Under the pieces are notes generated by a model. The model was not told where the DNA came from, made no database searches, and saw only the letters and a program-made list of their open reading frames with translations. Below, piece by piece: positions 49,301-59,569 of a stretch of DNA of 64,000 nucleotides. The stretch covers positions 111,897,706-111,961,705 of the forward strand of contig NC_067283.1 in assembly GCF_020740795.1 (NCBI RefSeq), read 5' to 3'. Each line of letters opens with the position of its first letter. Within the stretch, counting starts at the first letter, position 1. The DNA is from Apus apus. Lineage: Eukaryota; Chordata; Aves; Apodiformes; Apodidae. The position numbers were made by a program, and so were the translations under genes.

Positions 49301-52300
49301 GGGGCTGATATTAATGTTCCTTTTATAAATAAAAGATGTGATATGATAATTAACTGCACCTTCCTGTCCTTGCCAGCCAGAGTGGTCCTGATGACATCTT
49401 ATTAATGTCAGTGTTAGTGACCAAATGTTTTGAGTTCTTAAACATTGTACCTATGAATGCTAATGGTATTTGAAGCCACTGAGTATTTTGTGTTTGCATT
49501 TCTTAGTCTTTCTCTACTCTTGGCTTTGGACATGAAAAATTAAAAGTTATGCTGTGCAAACAGAGATTCACAACTTTTTTTTATTGTTTTACTGTTATAG
49601 CCTCCTCCTTAACTTTCATGGACACGTGCAGTTTTGAACTTGAAAACATATGTGGCATGATTCAAAGTTCAGATGATAACAGTGATTGGCAGCGTTTGTC
49701 ACAGGTTCCTGCTGGGCCAAATACTGATCACACTAATATGGGAGAATGTGAAGGTAGGAGAAAAGACTGTTCTTATCTCTCTGAGAAGTGTTTTACACAG
49801 AGGTATGTGAGCTGACTTTGATCTTGGCCTCATTCTCTGTTTACTTGTTGACAAATTACAGTTTATTTTTTAACTAAGTAATATAAATCTACATACCTAG
49901 GAACCTCATGTGATAAGTTGATTTTCTACTTATTTGAGATCAAATGTCCTTATCTCTTTTGAGCTGTTTTCTAGTTTTAGTGTTGCATCCTGCCCTGAGA
50001 ACTGTAGAAATGTTCTAACCTATGGTACAGGCACACCAGAAAGACTGCTTCTTTTCTCTATAACTGCTCAGTAAGTCTTTGGAAAGGTTTGGGATTTAGA
50101 AATCACATGTATTATCAGGGTTCAGGTGAACAATTATTTAAGAATATAGCCAGTTGTTTCTGAACCTGCCAAAGAAGCCTTCATGAGTGCAGGAAATTAA
50201 AACAGTCCTCCAGACAGTCAACTATGAATTACTGGCACTGGGTAAAGAGAAGAGCCCACACTTTTGAGTACAAATTGCTAGAGAGAGGGAAATGAGGACA
50301 GAAGTTGCAAGGAGAACAGTTTTGCCTCTGGACAATGTGAACAGGCAACAGTCCTCGGTCTCAGGGTTTGTACAGGTTCTACCTAACCCTGACTTGACCA
50401 TGTCTTCTAGTGTTACTTACAGTACAGTAAAAGGAATACCACTACACCAGGAAAATTCTGTTTTCTCTCTCCTCTACCATTCATTTCTCATTGACTTTTT
50501 GACAGATTCTGGCTACTTCATGCATTTCAACACCAGCGCTGGAGTAGAGAGAAGCACAGCTATCCTGGAGAGTCGAATTCTGTATCCCAAAAGAGACTTT
50601 CAGTGCTTACAATTCTATTTCTATAACAGTGGTCATGAAAGTGACCGGCTGCATGTCTGGGTCAGGGAGTATACCTCAGCCCATCCAAACGGTACTTTGA
50701 GATTCGTTGAAGAGATAAAAGGTATGGAACAAATTGCATTTTGGCTTAATCTAGACTCAATATCCTTTTCCAAGTACTGGGGGAAAATCTTGTAGCAAAG
50801 TGACTCATCTCCTAGTATTATTCTTTGGCTTCTTCTCTAACTATGTAATCAATTCTCGGCTGGTGAAATTGTACTTGATGAATCCTCAGTCAGCCATTTT
50901 CCTATATTATAATCAATTACCACAAATTACAAACCCAAGCATTATCAACATGGTTTTATCACCAAAATAGCTAAAATTCCATGAGCAGTCATTTTAACTT
51001 TTCTAGAATTGCTGGTATCAATAGCAACAGGTGAAGTTGGTCATTAGAGTAAATTACAATGGATAAGGAAGTAGTAATAAAGAAATGGTAAGTACAAGTG
51101 CACTGGAATACCTAACATACCAGTTTAAATACAATAAATAAAATTTAGCTTACTTTTAAAACCAGGTTTGAAATGACTTAACTGAAATATCTGGGCAGCA
51201 GATCATTATTTGAGTTGCAGTTTGAAGATAATCAAGTTCTTGTGGTTTTAGGAGCCTATGGCCTACAGGAGGAGCAACTGAGGTCAGTTAATGGACAAGA
51301 GCTCTGTAAGCAAGAATTGCCAAGGTCACCTTATGATTATATTACTGTCTCAAATATTTAACCATTATTTGGTCTCCATTACAGCTACAACTAGTTCAAT
51401 TACCTGGTTACATAAGGGTCTGAGCACATTCTTTTACTAAATAGGTATTGTCATGGTTTGGCTCTGGGTTGGTAGTCAAACCAATAACAATAATGCTCTC
51501 GATCCTACCCCCTCCCCCAAGGTAGGGAAAGAGAGACAAAAAAGTGAGATAGAGGCTTTCTGGGTTGAAAAGTGAAACAAATTGATTTTAATTATTAGTG
51601 ATAGGGGAATATATATATATATTTATAAAGGGATGCGCAACACCTGATCCCCTCCTTCCTCCCCTAGTGACTCCCCTAGTCTCCCGGCTGAAGGGGGGAG
51701 TGTCTGGGCACGTGGGCGGGGTCCTCAGATGCTGGCTGTGAAGAAAAAATGAAAAAAAATAGAGAGAGCCAAAGAGAGGGTGATAGAAGTGACAGTAAGC
51801 AGAAAGAGAGAAAAGGAAACCAAAAGGCTTGACTTCCATGATGTCTTAACCTATACCAAAAGCCTAGTAGAGGAATATTCTGAAGGTTTATCCTGCCTTC
51901 AGTCTCATCTGCTCCCCCATGGGGCGGGTGGGGAAACTGCAGACATGAGCTTCAGAAGTGTCCTTGGTTCTTATCAGTCCACTGGTGCTGCTGAAAAAAG
52001 TTCACTGAAATAAAAAAAAATCAGCAAAGAGAAAATCCACTTCGCCCTGGCTCAGACCAGGACAGGTATCAAGTCTACTCCTCGACCTCTTTTTGTCCCT
52101 TTAGGCTCAGCTGCTGCTGGTGCCTGTTTTTCTTTTTTCCACTCTTCACTCTGATGCATGTGTCATCCCTGTGTGCCATCAGGAGTCATCAACAGAAGTG
52201 TCAGGGATGCTAAGGCAGATGTAGATTTTGGTTCAGTCTGAGCCCTCCAAACTTTCGAACCCTGCTTTGAAGCCAAGATTAATTTTTCCACACTTCATCC

Positions 52301-55300
52301 TTCTTCACAAATACTCTTTCACATGTATTATGTCCCATCCCCCATTCCTGCTGTCTCAAGTCTATAATTTCCTTTTAAGTCTCTCATCTCATGTGTGTGT
52401 CACTACTTTGACAATGTCTGGTAAAACTTTCAAGGATGGTTTAAGATAATATTTCACTCAAGCTACCCTCACTGATGTAGTCAACAAACTGGAAAAAACA
52501 GTGATGCTACAGCCCTTTCCAATCATGATGTGACATCATTGCTGAGCTGCTCATGGGTTTGCATGGAACCACCATGCCCAGGAGGCTGAGGGACAAGCCC
52601 TGAATCCTTTCTGTGACAGCTGTGGCTGCTTTTGGCCAGGAGCAGGAGAGGTTGTGGGGGTGGGACATATTACAGCACAGCAGCTGAACTGCTCATTGAA
52701 CACGAGTCAGAAACCCTAGTCTTGCATATAATCATTGCAGTTCAAAAAAACTGTCGTTTATGCAGAGGCAAATTAATGGAAAACAGTGGGGTGCTTCTGT
52801 TCTTGCTTCTGGTTTATTTTTTTCCTCCTAATTTTAATGGTAATGAAAAATGGCAAGAAATTGAGACTCATATCTGAGGTCCGCTCTGTTGTGTTTAGAA
52901 TGGTTAGGAAAGAGAAGCATGAGTTTGTACCTGGGATTGACACTCTTTATTCCGTAAATGCAGCTGAAAGCCTGGTCTTCCATGCAGGTGAACAAAAACC
53001 AGATGGGAAAAGAAACTGCCTTGTTGGACATGCTATTAACAAAGGATGTCCTACTTTGACTCACCTTACAAGGCCCCTGTGCAGAGGTCTTTGCTTTTAC
53101 ACATACTGCTCTTGCAGCCCAGTGGAATTTGCTAGTACAGGCACTTTTGGATGCAGCATCAGACTCATGGTGAGATTGTACCACATAGAATAAGAGAATC
53201 ACAGAATATGCTGAGTTGGAAGGGGCCCATCAGGAATATCAAGTCCAGCTCCTGTCCCTGTGTAGGGCACCCCAAGAATGTGCTTGAGAGCATCATACAA
53301 ACGCTTCTTGAACTCAGGCAGGTTTGGTGCTGTGACCACTTCCCTGGGGAGCTTGTTCCAGTGCTCAGCCACCATCTGGGTGAAAAACTTTTTCCTGATA
53401 TCTAACCTAAAGTAAAGTAGGTTTTGCAAATGACTGGCTTTAATTTAAACTTTGTACCATTAATCATTTGCTGGGTGAATAGTGCTTCTGCATAGGTAAA
53501 CTTCTGACATGCCATTTAAATATGCAAAAACAATTGAATGAAAAAATCTTGTAGTTCTAGACTCCCAGAATCCTCTGTAGCATCTTTTGTTCAGATATGT
53601 TGTTATTCAGTTATTTGAGTAAACTTTACTCTGAGTTTTTTTCTTTTTTTATAATTCAGGTTACAGCCATCTTTGTGCATTTAATTACCACAATATTTAT
53701 ATTAATTTGCTGCAACATTCTTTAAAAATATACAAGAAAAAGCAGTCTTAAAAAACATTGACACTGTTTTCACTCAAATTAAAGAGTTTCTATGCATATT
53801 AAATCTGTTGAAAAACAAAATTGAGAAAATATGTTATCACACTGAAAATGTAGTATCTACAGGAGAAATATTCCATCATGTCAGTGCCAATAGAACTGAG
53901 AAATTCTTACAAGGCATCCCTATAGGGTCTGTAGACCCATGCAGGGTTTGACTGCACAGCTTACTCAGAAATCCCTCCCCTTGTTTTTCAGGTTCACCTG
54001 TGACTTACTGGCAGCTCCATCATGTTTCTTTGAATGCCACAAATAAATTCCGGGTTGTGTTTCAAGGTGTGAGAGGAAGTGGCTCATCAAAAGGAGGCCT
54101 CTCTATTGATGACATCAATTTGTCAGAAACTCAGTGTCCCCACCACGTCTGGCATATCAGAAATTTCACAAGTCTCCTCAACACAAGACCAGCAGGGGCA
54201 GCAGGAAGAATATACAGTCCACCTTTTTACTCTAGGGAAGGATATGCTTTTCAGATCAGCTTGTATGTAAATGGTACTGCTGACAACCCATTTAATTTAG
54301 CAATATACTTGCACTTGATTTCTGGAGCAAATGATGATCAGTTGCAATGGCCCTGTGCATGGCAACAAGGTACCATGATTCTGCTTGACCAGCATCCTGA
54401 TATTCGTCAGCGGATGTCAAACCAAAGAAGTATAACAACTGACCCCCTGAAATCATCAGGTTAGTTAAAATCAGATGTTCTATCCAATACATTTAAAACA
54501 TAGCCAAAATATAAGGAGTAAAATTTTCTCTTTGTGTAAATTAATGCAGTTTTTTCAGCTTCTGGAATGTTCCATTTGCTGACAGCAACCGTATCATTGA
54601 TGCACAGACAGGAAAAAAATGAACATACAAGTAGCTTAAGCTGAGACTCTGGATTTCAAAGCTGATTTGCATAAGAAACAGGTGGATGATCCACTCCTAA
54701 AATTTCCTCCATGTGCTCTGTGTAGATGCATTTATATCTGCTTTAATGAGAATGGAAGTTTTCCAGAAGGCTTGAAAAGAAAAATACTGAATTGACAATA
54801 TACACAGTTCACACCAGATAAAAGTAGAGCTATCAAACAAATCCCCACCCTCCTTGTAAAAGGTACAGTGGTGTCAGTGCAAATCTCCAGATGGACAAAG
54901 TACTGATTCATATTACATAATCTGTACTTGTTCAAGGTGTGAGAAGATAAGAAGCAATTGTCCACAATAACTTGGAACAGAGGCAGCTGAGGTAAAGACG
55001 TAGCTCTTCGAAGTGGTTGGAATCTCTATAAAGACAGATATTAAACAAAAAAAACCCATATTCATAATTTTATAAAGATTGGCTTTAAGTCACAATTACT
55101 TTCTGCATTTATAAAAGGGTTTTGTCAAAATAAACCACCTCCACCATTGAATTAGTTTTTTGAGCTTTCAGACCATAATATTACTAAAAGAAGAAGGCAC
55201 TAAAATGTTTAACTCACAGTATTAATTTTTTAAAAATGTATTTTATGTTCATTTTTCTATGACACTGTTATTTTGTAAAAACAAAGTGGGTAATCTAGAA

Positions 55301-58300
55301 AGACTAAATGTCCTCCCTGTAAATGAAAGATGCACCACACAAGGTCCTCCATAGATGGTTGACATTTTCTCTGTGCTCTCTGCTGTTATGGCCACAGTGC
55401 TTGGGCCTTTTCCTTCCCTGACCCTGTGGACACCCAGTCTGTTTGCACTCTGCTTCTCCCTTAAGTATTCATGTATTCTCACGTTCCCAAGAGAAGCCTT
55501 GTAACTCCTACCCTTTCTCTAACCAACAGAGGCATTGAATCAGGCAGTTCCTTCTTCCTCTGTCAGATACTCTCATAGGCACAGACTCAGCTTTGAGACT
55601 CAGAACAGGGTTTGATGGAGGAGATGTAAGTGGTCTGTGGTCGTTCAAGTAGTTCAAGTACCCTTTGCTCTACATCCACATCAGGAGATGCTCTTTTTTT
55701 GAGAAGCACTGAATTAGTTCATTTTACAGATGTTTCATGTGCTACTCTTCATCTTGTCCACCACAATTTAAAATAACTAAAAAGAAAATATGACAGGTTT
55801 TCAACTAGCTCTCTGGTAACCTCATCTCCAGCAGGCTCTTTTCTCAATATCTCAGGCTAAACCAAGCCTTTAAAGATCTCCATTGTTTTGTGCATCTCAG
55901 CAGTGTGGAATCTCAGGAAAAAAAAGTCTGCAAATGTTGTAGGCACATTCAGCATTTCTCCTACTGCTTGAGATTCAGGTAATTTATTGTCTTCTCCATA
56001 CTCAAGATATCCATGAGCAGCTAACCAAAAGCAGGCAAAAAGTATGATGCAGTCTGTGTTGTTTGTTAAGAGAGGCCTCCATATAACTTTGCAACAGATT
56101 ATCTGAGAAGGAAGAGACTCTGTTCAGAACAAATCCAGAGTGGTCCCACACTCACATTCAGTTAATTTTTTTTCCAGATTCCTCCTCAACTTATTTTTGG
56201 GATAGGCCAGATAAAGTGGGATCCCTAGCATCTTTTCCAAATGGAACTACATTCATGAGAGGTCCAGGAAGTGGAACGAATGCATTTTTAACTCATCAGA
56301 GACTTAGAAGCCGCAACTTTATTAAAGAAGACAGTGTTTACATTCTTCTAACAATGGAAGGTATGTAAACATAGCTGATATTCTTTATGGTACAGTAAAC
56401 ACAGAGTGTCACATCCTTACTAAGTCACTAGTGTAGTAGATATAATTACACATGATGTACTTTGTGTATGAGCAGTTTTGAAACTACACGTATCTAAAGT
56501 CAAGTTATATGCTTGAATACATTTGTAGATAGGTACATGCACTATATAACTCCTTTTCTCACGTGAAGGTGTATAAAACAATTCTAATCTTATGGAAATT
56601 ATTTTCAATAGAATGCTTTGAATAAAATTGTCAGTTATGGAAAAAATCTAGAAGATATTTCCAAAATACACCAGGCTCCTGAAAGGTAAAAAAGACTGTT
56701 TTTCCATTATAACTGTGGACAGACTCTTTGCTCTTGACTATTAGAACTTATCATTAGAATAAGAGGAAAAATAACATGAAGACCATATTTCTTGTCTTTT
56801 TACCATGCAGATATATCACATCTACTAACAACTCAGCCAAATGCTACACCCACCTTTGCTATGAGTACACTCAGTGGCCACACCATCAAACCTACCTCTA
56901 ACGCCGCTGCCACCACCACAACACCCATCACAACAGCCTCTGTCACCACGACCCAAAAGCCAGAGACAGAAATTCCAGATTCCTGTCTGGAGAACCCTTG
57001 TGAAAATGATGGTGTGTGTATTATTATAAATAGAGCACCAGTGTGCAGGTAACTGCTTTTATTCACTCTCAAAGGCAATTTTAGGATACAAAATGAAAGT
57101 TTCTAGTAGAATAAATCTCTGTTGCTAATGAAAGGAAAGAAAGACTACAGCTGATTATGACAAACGTTTCCAACTGCTACTGCGAGTCTAACCTTATGAC
57201 CAGTTTGGGCAACAAAGGTCCTGACCTCAGCATTTGACCATTTTGAAGTACTCTGCTTGACTTCCTTGTAAATTATATTTTAAACGTGTTTATTGTTTTC
57301 AGTAATTTTAGTCCAATGTTATGAAATGGACTGTGCATCTCAAATAGCATTTATATCAATAGCAAAGATGTTTGATACTTCTCAGAGAGGAAGCTGTACA
57401 GACGTTATTTTAGCATTTGATTCAGAAATGTTGTGTAGGGCAGATTATGACCATGGATTGCCAAAGTGTCATGCTTGCCTGTGAAACCAGCCATGAAGGC
57501 TGAGGACTAAAAAGATTGCTTGCACTGCGAGAAAATTAGTACCAACTTCTACTTAATTCTCTGTGGATGTATCTACGTAGCCTGCCTGGCTGGTTAGCAT
57601 TGTTCCAGCTCTCAAACAAGCTCTAAGGCTGAAGATAGTAACCTTAAGTGATGCTGTGCCAGGAGAGTGCTGTGAGGCAAACATCTAAAGGCTGAGAGCA
57701 AGAAAAGTCAGGATGACTCATTAATTGTTATATCTCCCCATTTGGAAACCTTTTAAAAAACAATTCTTGTGCAACCCATCAGAAACAGGCCACAAGTACC
57801 AGCAAGTGTCGAGAAGCTGTTCCAAGATAACAAAAAAAAATTAAATTATGCTGAATGTTATGCCTCATTTCAAAATTATGGGAAGAGAACATTTATTTTC
57901 TGACATCTCTGGACTATTTGAAGCTCTAGTGCCAATGTGACCTACTTTCTGTCCTAGAGAAGTGTGTGACCAGCAGTTTCCACTCTGATTTTCTATTGGG
58001 AAACAATGGGAATGTGATACAGACCTCAGTTTAAGCCAGATCACTCAAGACAATTTTAAAAATAGAAGTCACTTTTAAGGTAATTTAGACTGCAGGATAT
58101 ATAAACAGGGCATCAGAGATGCTGTTTTTCTTACGTAACCTTTTTCATGCCTCTAATCTTTAGGTGATAGCACATGCTTGTTCTTTTCTTTTCTAGATGT
58201 CCAGCAGGTGAGGACTGGTGGTACATGGGAGAAAAGTGTGAAAGAAAAGGCTCAACACGAGAAAATACTGTAATAGCTGTTTCTTCAACCATAGCTGTAT

Positions 58301-59387
58301 TTGTTGTAATGCTTATTGTCACTATCACAACTGCAGTGTGCCTTAAAAAGAAATACCGCCATGGAGAGAAAAATAGGGAGAGACTGTCCCTAGAAGAAGT
58401 AAGTATTTTACCTCTTCCAACAAATATATATAAATATTTATACATACATGCACACATATATATCTATGTCTATTAACAACTAAACAATACAAGTTAGTAA
58501 GAAGCAAAATGGAATGTGTCATGTTTTTTAAATCTGAAGACTCCAGCTTAGGAATGAAACAGCTGCATTAATTGCTACTAATTTATCAAATATCAAAAAG
58601 CTACTTTATTCAAAACCTGTTCTCCTCCTCCTCCCTCAGCCACTCTCACTGCCCCATGGCAGCACAGATAGAGTGAGAGAGTGTGAACAAAGGGGGTAAT
58701 TTTAAATTTGTAACTAAACTACATATTCTGCTTAGTGAGCTTGTATTAAATCTACTTTGTACTAAAGATCTCCCCTTAAAATACCTGGATATGGTGCTAG
58801 AAAACCCAACCCAAAATGTCAAAACAAAAAGCAAATCTAAAAATCACTTTCCCTAGTCAATGGCCACTTTTCACACAAGGAACAAAGTAGCCATGGAAAA
58901 TATTACTTAAGGAGACTTGAAAGAAGACAGCAGATTAAAATTATCTGAATGGCTGGATCAGAAAGGCCATGTAGAGAAAAGCAGAGATATTTGGGCAGGT
59001 TTTGACAGGAAGTTTCATAAAGTCCCAGGCAGCAGGACTCTTAGCTTAAAGAGGGACTTAGACATGGAAATTACAAGGCATGAAAGAGATTTGGTAAGCA
59101 ACCTGAAGAGGAATGGCCTTCCAGAGAGCAGACTTCCATTTTGGTTTTTTCATAATATTCTTTATGTGATGTGCTATTAAGGTGCAATAGCTCTGTGCAG
59201 TGCCAGATACTTGACACTAACTTTATGACCTTCCAGTAAATTATTATGGTTTCTTTGTAAGTAATTCTCTTACATTAAAAGCACATTTCCATTCCCTACA
59301 TGCTTTTGATATGTAGGTTTGTTGGGGTTTTTTTGTTTTGTTTGGTTGTTTGTTTTTTTTCCCATTTAGACTAAAACATCCTTCTGA
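34267..59387 (+). CDS. MEP1B: MEP1B, meprin A subunit beta, complete
   Basis: CDS join: 34267-34314, 38515-38533, 38719-38769, 38870-38913, 39873-39945, 41041-41158, 45470-45648, 47022-47240, 49601-49753, 50506-50721, 53992-54459, 56178-56360, 56811-57048, 58197-58398 and 59370-59387. All phases agree: 2229 nt, 742 residues (human 701). Order: signal peptide (1-16 plus), propeptide with FEGD switch (Asp49), activation site Arg56-Asn57, astacin domain with [12 protein letters not shown] (His147, Glu148, His151, His157) and Met-turn SVMHY (202-206), MAM domain (about 257-421), MATH/TRAF domain (about 423-590), threonine-rich stalk (592-646), EGF-like domain (649-684), one membrane helix (about 695-718), short basic tail. 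Meprin beta is a zinc protease of intestinal and renal brush border cleaving acidic-rich sites. All catalytic residues are intact. The stalk and tail differ most from human. Confidence 0.95.
34315..38514 (+). other. MEP1B intron 1
   Basis: A 4.2-kb intron with a short (GT)n run at 36886-36900 and an A-rich run at 37157-37180. No LINE or LTR recognised and no gene seen on either strand. Confidence 0.65.
38515..38533 (+). CDS. MEP1B: MEP1B exon 2: 19-base micro-exon
   Basis: The acceptor is ccccag after a strong pyrimidine tract and the donor is ACTG|GTGAGT. It encodes PALETT plus one base of a Glu codon. Human MEP1B also has a tiny exon here, between leader and propeptide. Confidence 0.8.
38719..38769 (+). 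CDS. MEP1B: MEP1B exon 3: propeptide
   Basis: The acceptor is tttttcag and the donor is GAAG|GTTTTT. It encodes [17 protein letters not shown], nearly identical to the human propeptide. Confidence 0.92.
38870..38913 (+). CDS. MEP1B: MEP1B exon 4: propeptide aspartate switch
   Basis: The acceptor is ctttag and the donor is CAG|GTGAGT. It encodes [19 protein letters not shown] is the astacin-family motif whose Asp (residue 49) binds the active-site zinc and keeps the zymogen inactive. Confidence 0.93.
39873..39945 (+). CDS. MEP1B: MEP1B exon 5: activation site and start of protease
   Basis: The acceptor is tttctcag and the donor is TTGG|GTACAG. It encodes [19 protein letters not shown] then LDDSL. 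The Arg before Asn is the trypsin-type activation site; the stretch before it is two residues shorter than in human. Confidence 0.93.
41041..41158 (+). CDS. MEP1B: MEP1B exon 6: astacin domain
   Basis: The acceptor is tttgcag and the donor is GTGG|GTAAGA. It encodes [20 protein letters not shown] then [20 protein letters not shown], very close to human. Confidence 0.95.
43161..43182 (+). repeat. (AT)11 microsatellite
   Basis: Eleven uninterrupted AT dinucleotides in MEP1B intron 6, likely length-variable between individuals. Confidence 0.95.
43725..43892 (+). mobile_element. CR1 LINE 3' end, sense, in MEP1B intron 6
   Basis: Contains 'gaagtgttcaaggccaggct', 'ggatggggctttgagcaacc' and the terminal 'cattctatgattctatag', the typical CR1 3' repeat. 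Confidence 0.92.
45470..45648 (+). CDS. MEP1B: MEP1B exon 7: zinc-binding active site
   Basis: The acceptor is catgctag and the donor is TCTG|GTCAGT. It encodes [20 protein letters not shown] and [20 protein letters not shown]. The full HExxHxxGxxHE signature of astacins is present. Confidence 0.97.
45649..47021 (+). other. MEP1B intron 7
   Basis: Unassigned intron sequence. No repeat or gene recognised. Confidence 0.7.
47022..47240 (+). CDS. MEP1B: MEP1B exon 8: Met-turn and end of astacin domain
   Basis: The acceptor is catttag and the donor is TGCT|GTAAGT. It encodes [20 protein letters not shown] and [20 protein letters not shown], ending RLYNC. SVMHY is the Met-turn; the Tyr is the fifth zinc ligand in astacins. 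Confidence 0.96.
47241..49600 (+). other. MEP1B intron 8
   Basis: A 2.4-kb A+T-rich intron. No repeat family or gene recognised. Confidence 0.65.
49601..49753 (+). CDS. MEP1B: MEP1B exon 9: MAM domain start
   Basis: The acceptor is gttatag and the donor is GAAG|GTAGGA. It encodes [20 protein letters not shown] then [16 protein letters not shown]...CGM is the typical MAM opening. Confidence 0.95.
50506..50721 (+). CDS. MEP1B: MEP1B exon 10: MAM domain middle
   Basis: The acceptor is ttgacag and the donor is AAAG|GTATGG. It encodes [20 protein letters not shown] and [20 protein letters not shown], ending LRFVEEIK. Confidence 0.95.
51449..52064 (+). mobile_element. Solo LTR of an endogenous retrovirus with 5-bp target duplication
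   Basis: The 616-bp element begins TGTCATGG and ends CCAGGACA, so it has the TG...CA ends of a retroviral LTR. It is flanked on both sides by the 5-bp sequence GGTAT (51444-51448 and 52065-52069). It contains an (AT)-rich box with TATAAAGG near 51619-51628 and AATAAA near 52009-52014, in the order expected for U3-R. There is no internal viral sequence or second LTR, so it is a solo LTR. The family is not named here. Confidence 0.88.
53188..53425 (-). mobile_element. CR1 LINE 3' fragment, antisense, in MEP1B intron 10
   Basis: Reverse-orientation CR1 blocks: 'gagaatcacagaatatgctg', 'agttggaaggggcccatcag', 'cttgttccagtgctcagcca' and 'gggtgaaaaactttttcctg'. Confidence 0.92.
53992..54459 (+). 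CDS. MEP1B: MEP1B exon 11: MAM end and most of MATH domain
   Basis: The acceptor is tttttcag and the donor is TCAG|GTTAGT. It includes [20 protein letters not shown] (MAM end, start of MATH), [14 protein letters not shown] and [18 protein letters not shown]. Compared with human it has two short insertions, one after IRNFT and one after LYVNGT. Confidence 0.95.
54460..56177 (+). other. MEP1B intron 11
   Basis: Unassigned intron sequence; no repeat or gene recognised. Confidence 0.65.
56178..56360 (+). CDS. MEP1B: MEP1B exon 12: end of MATH domain
   Basis: The acceptor is tttccag and the donor is GAAG|GTATGT. It encodes [38 protein letters not shown] and [11 protein letters not shown], matching the human MATH end. 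Confidence 0.95.
56811..57048 (+). CDS. MEP1B: MEP1B exon 13: Thr-rich stalk and EGF-like domain start
   Basis: The acceptor is catgcag and the donor is GCAG|GTAACT. It starts DISHL as in human, then a threonine-, alanine- and proline-rich stalk ([20 protein letters not shown]), then [13 protein letters not shown], the first half of the EGF-like domain. The stalk is about 30 residues longer than in human. Confidence 0.93.
57049..58196 (+). other. MEP1B intron 13
   Basis: Unassigned intron; a 63-codon frame at 57293-57484 has no recognisable domain and lacks splice context with MEP1B. Confidence 0.65.
58197..58398 (+). CDS. MEP1B: MEP1B exon 14: EGF end, membrane helix, tail
   Basis: The acceptor is tttctag and the donor is GAA|GTAAGT. 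It encodes [20 protein letters not shown] (EGF end), the helix [20 protein letters not shown] and the stop-transfer [12 protein letters not shown]. Phase 0 at the donor. Confidence 0.95.
58399..59369 (+). other. MEP1B intron 14
   Basis: Contains short TA-rich simple sequence near 58424-58475; otherwise unassigned. An 87-codon frame at 58917-59180 has no domain. Confidence 0.65.
59370..59387 (+). CDS. MEP1B: MEP1B exon 15: last five codons and stop
   Basis: The acceptor is cccatttag after a long T-rich tract. It encodes TKTSF and TGA at 59385-59387. The phase matches exon 14. A longer frame in another phase (59338-59526) is not continuous with exon 14. The new C-terminus ...SLEETKTSF differs from human but has a similar short tail ending in Phe. 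Confidence 0.75.
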   Translation, partial: TKTSF

Positions 59388-59543
59388 AGATAATGCAAAT
59401 GAGCATCAAAGACACAAGATGAATATCACTGGAAAACCACAACTACATCATTCCTTCTATTACTTTAATCTCAACCATCATGTAAAAGATTTGTTAAGTC
59501 TGGAAAATAATTCATCATCTGGATAAAATTCTGTGCTAAAGTC

Positions 59544-59549
59544 AATAAA
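59544..59549 (+). terminator. Polyadenylation signal of MEP1B
   Basis: An exact AATAAA lies 157 bases after the stop codon and is followed by a GT-rich stretch ('gtgtctgccagtgttgtgca'), as expected for a cleavage site near 59570. Confidence 0.75.
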
Positions 59550-59569
59550 GTGTCTGCCAGTGTTGTGCA

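Larger units (their letters stand above)
50722..53991 (+). other. MEP1B intron 10
   Basis: A 3.3-kb intron carrying a solo LTR (51449-52064) and an antisense CR1 fragment (53188-53425). The rest is unassigned. Open frames inside it do not resemble MEP1B exons. Confidence 0.75.

Noticed and set aside
59338-59526. Longer frame as an alternative MEP1B last exon
   Set aside because: Its phase does not continue from exon 14; the in-phase reading ends after TKTSF.
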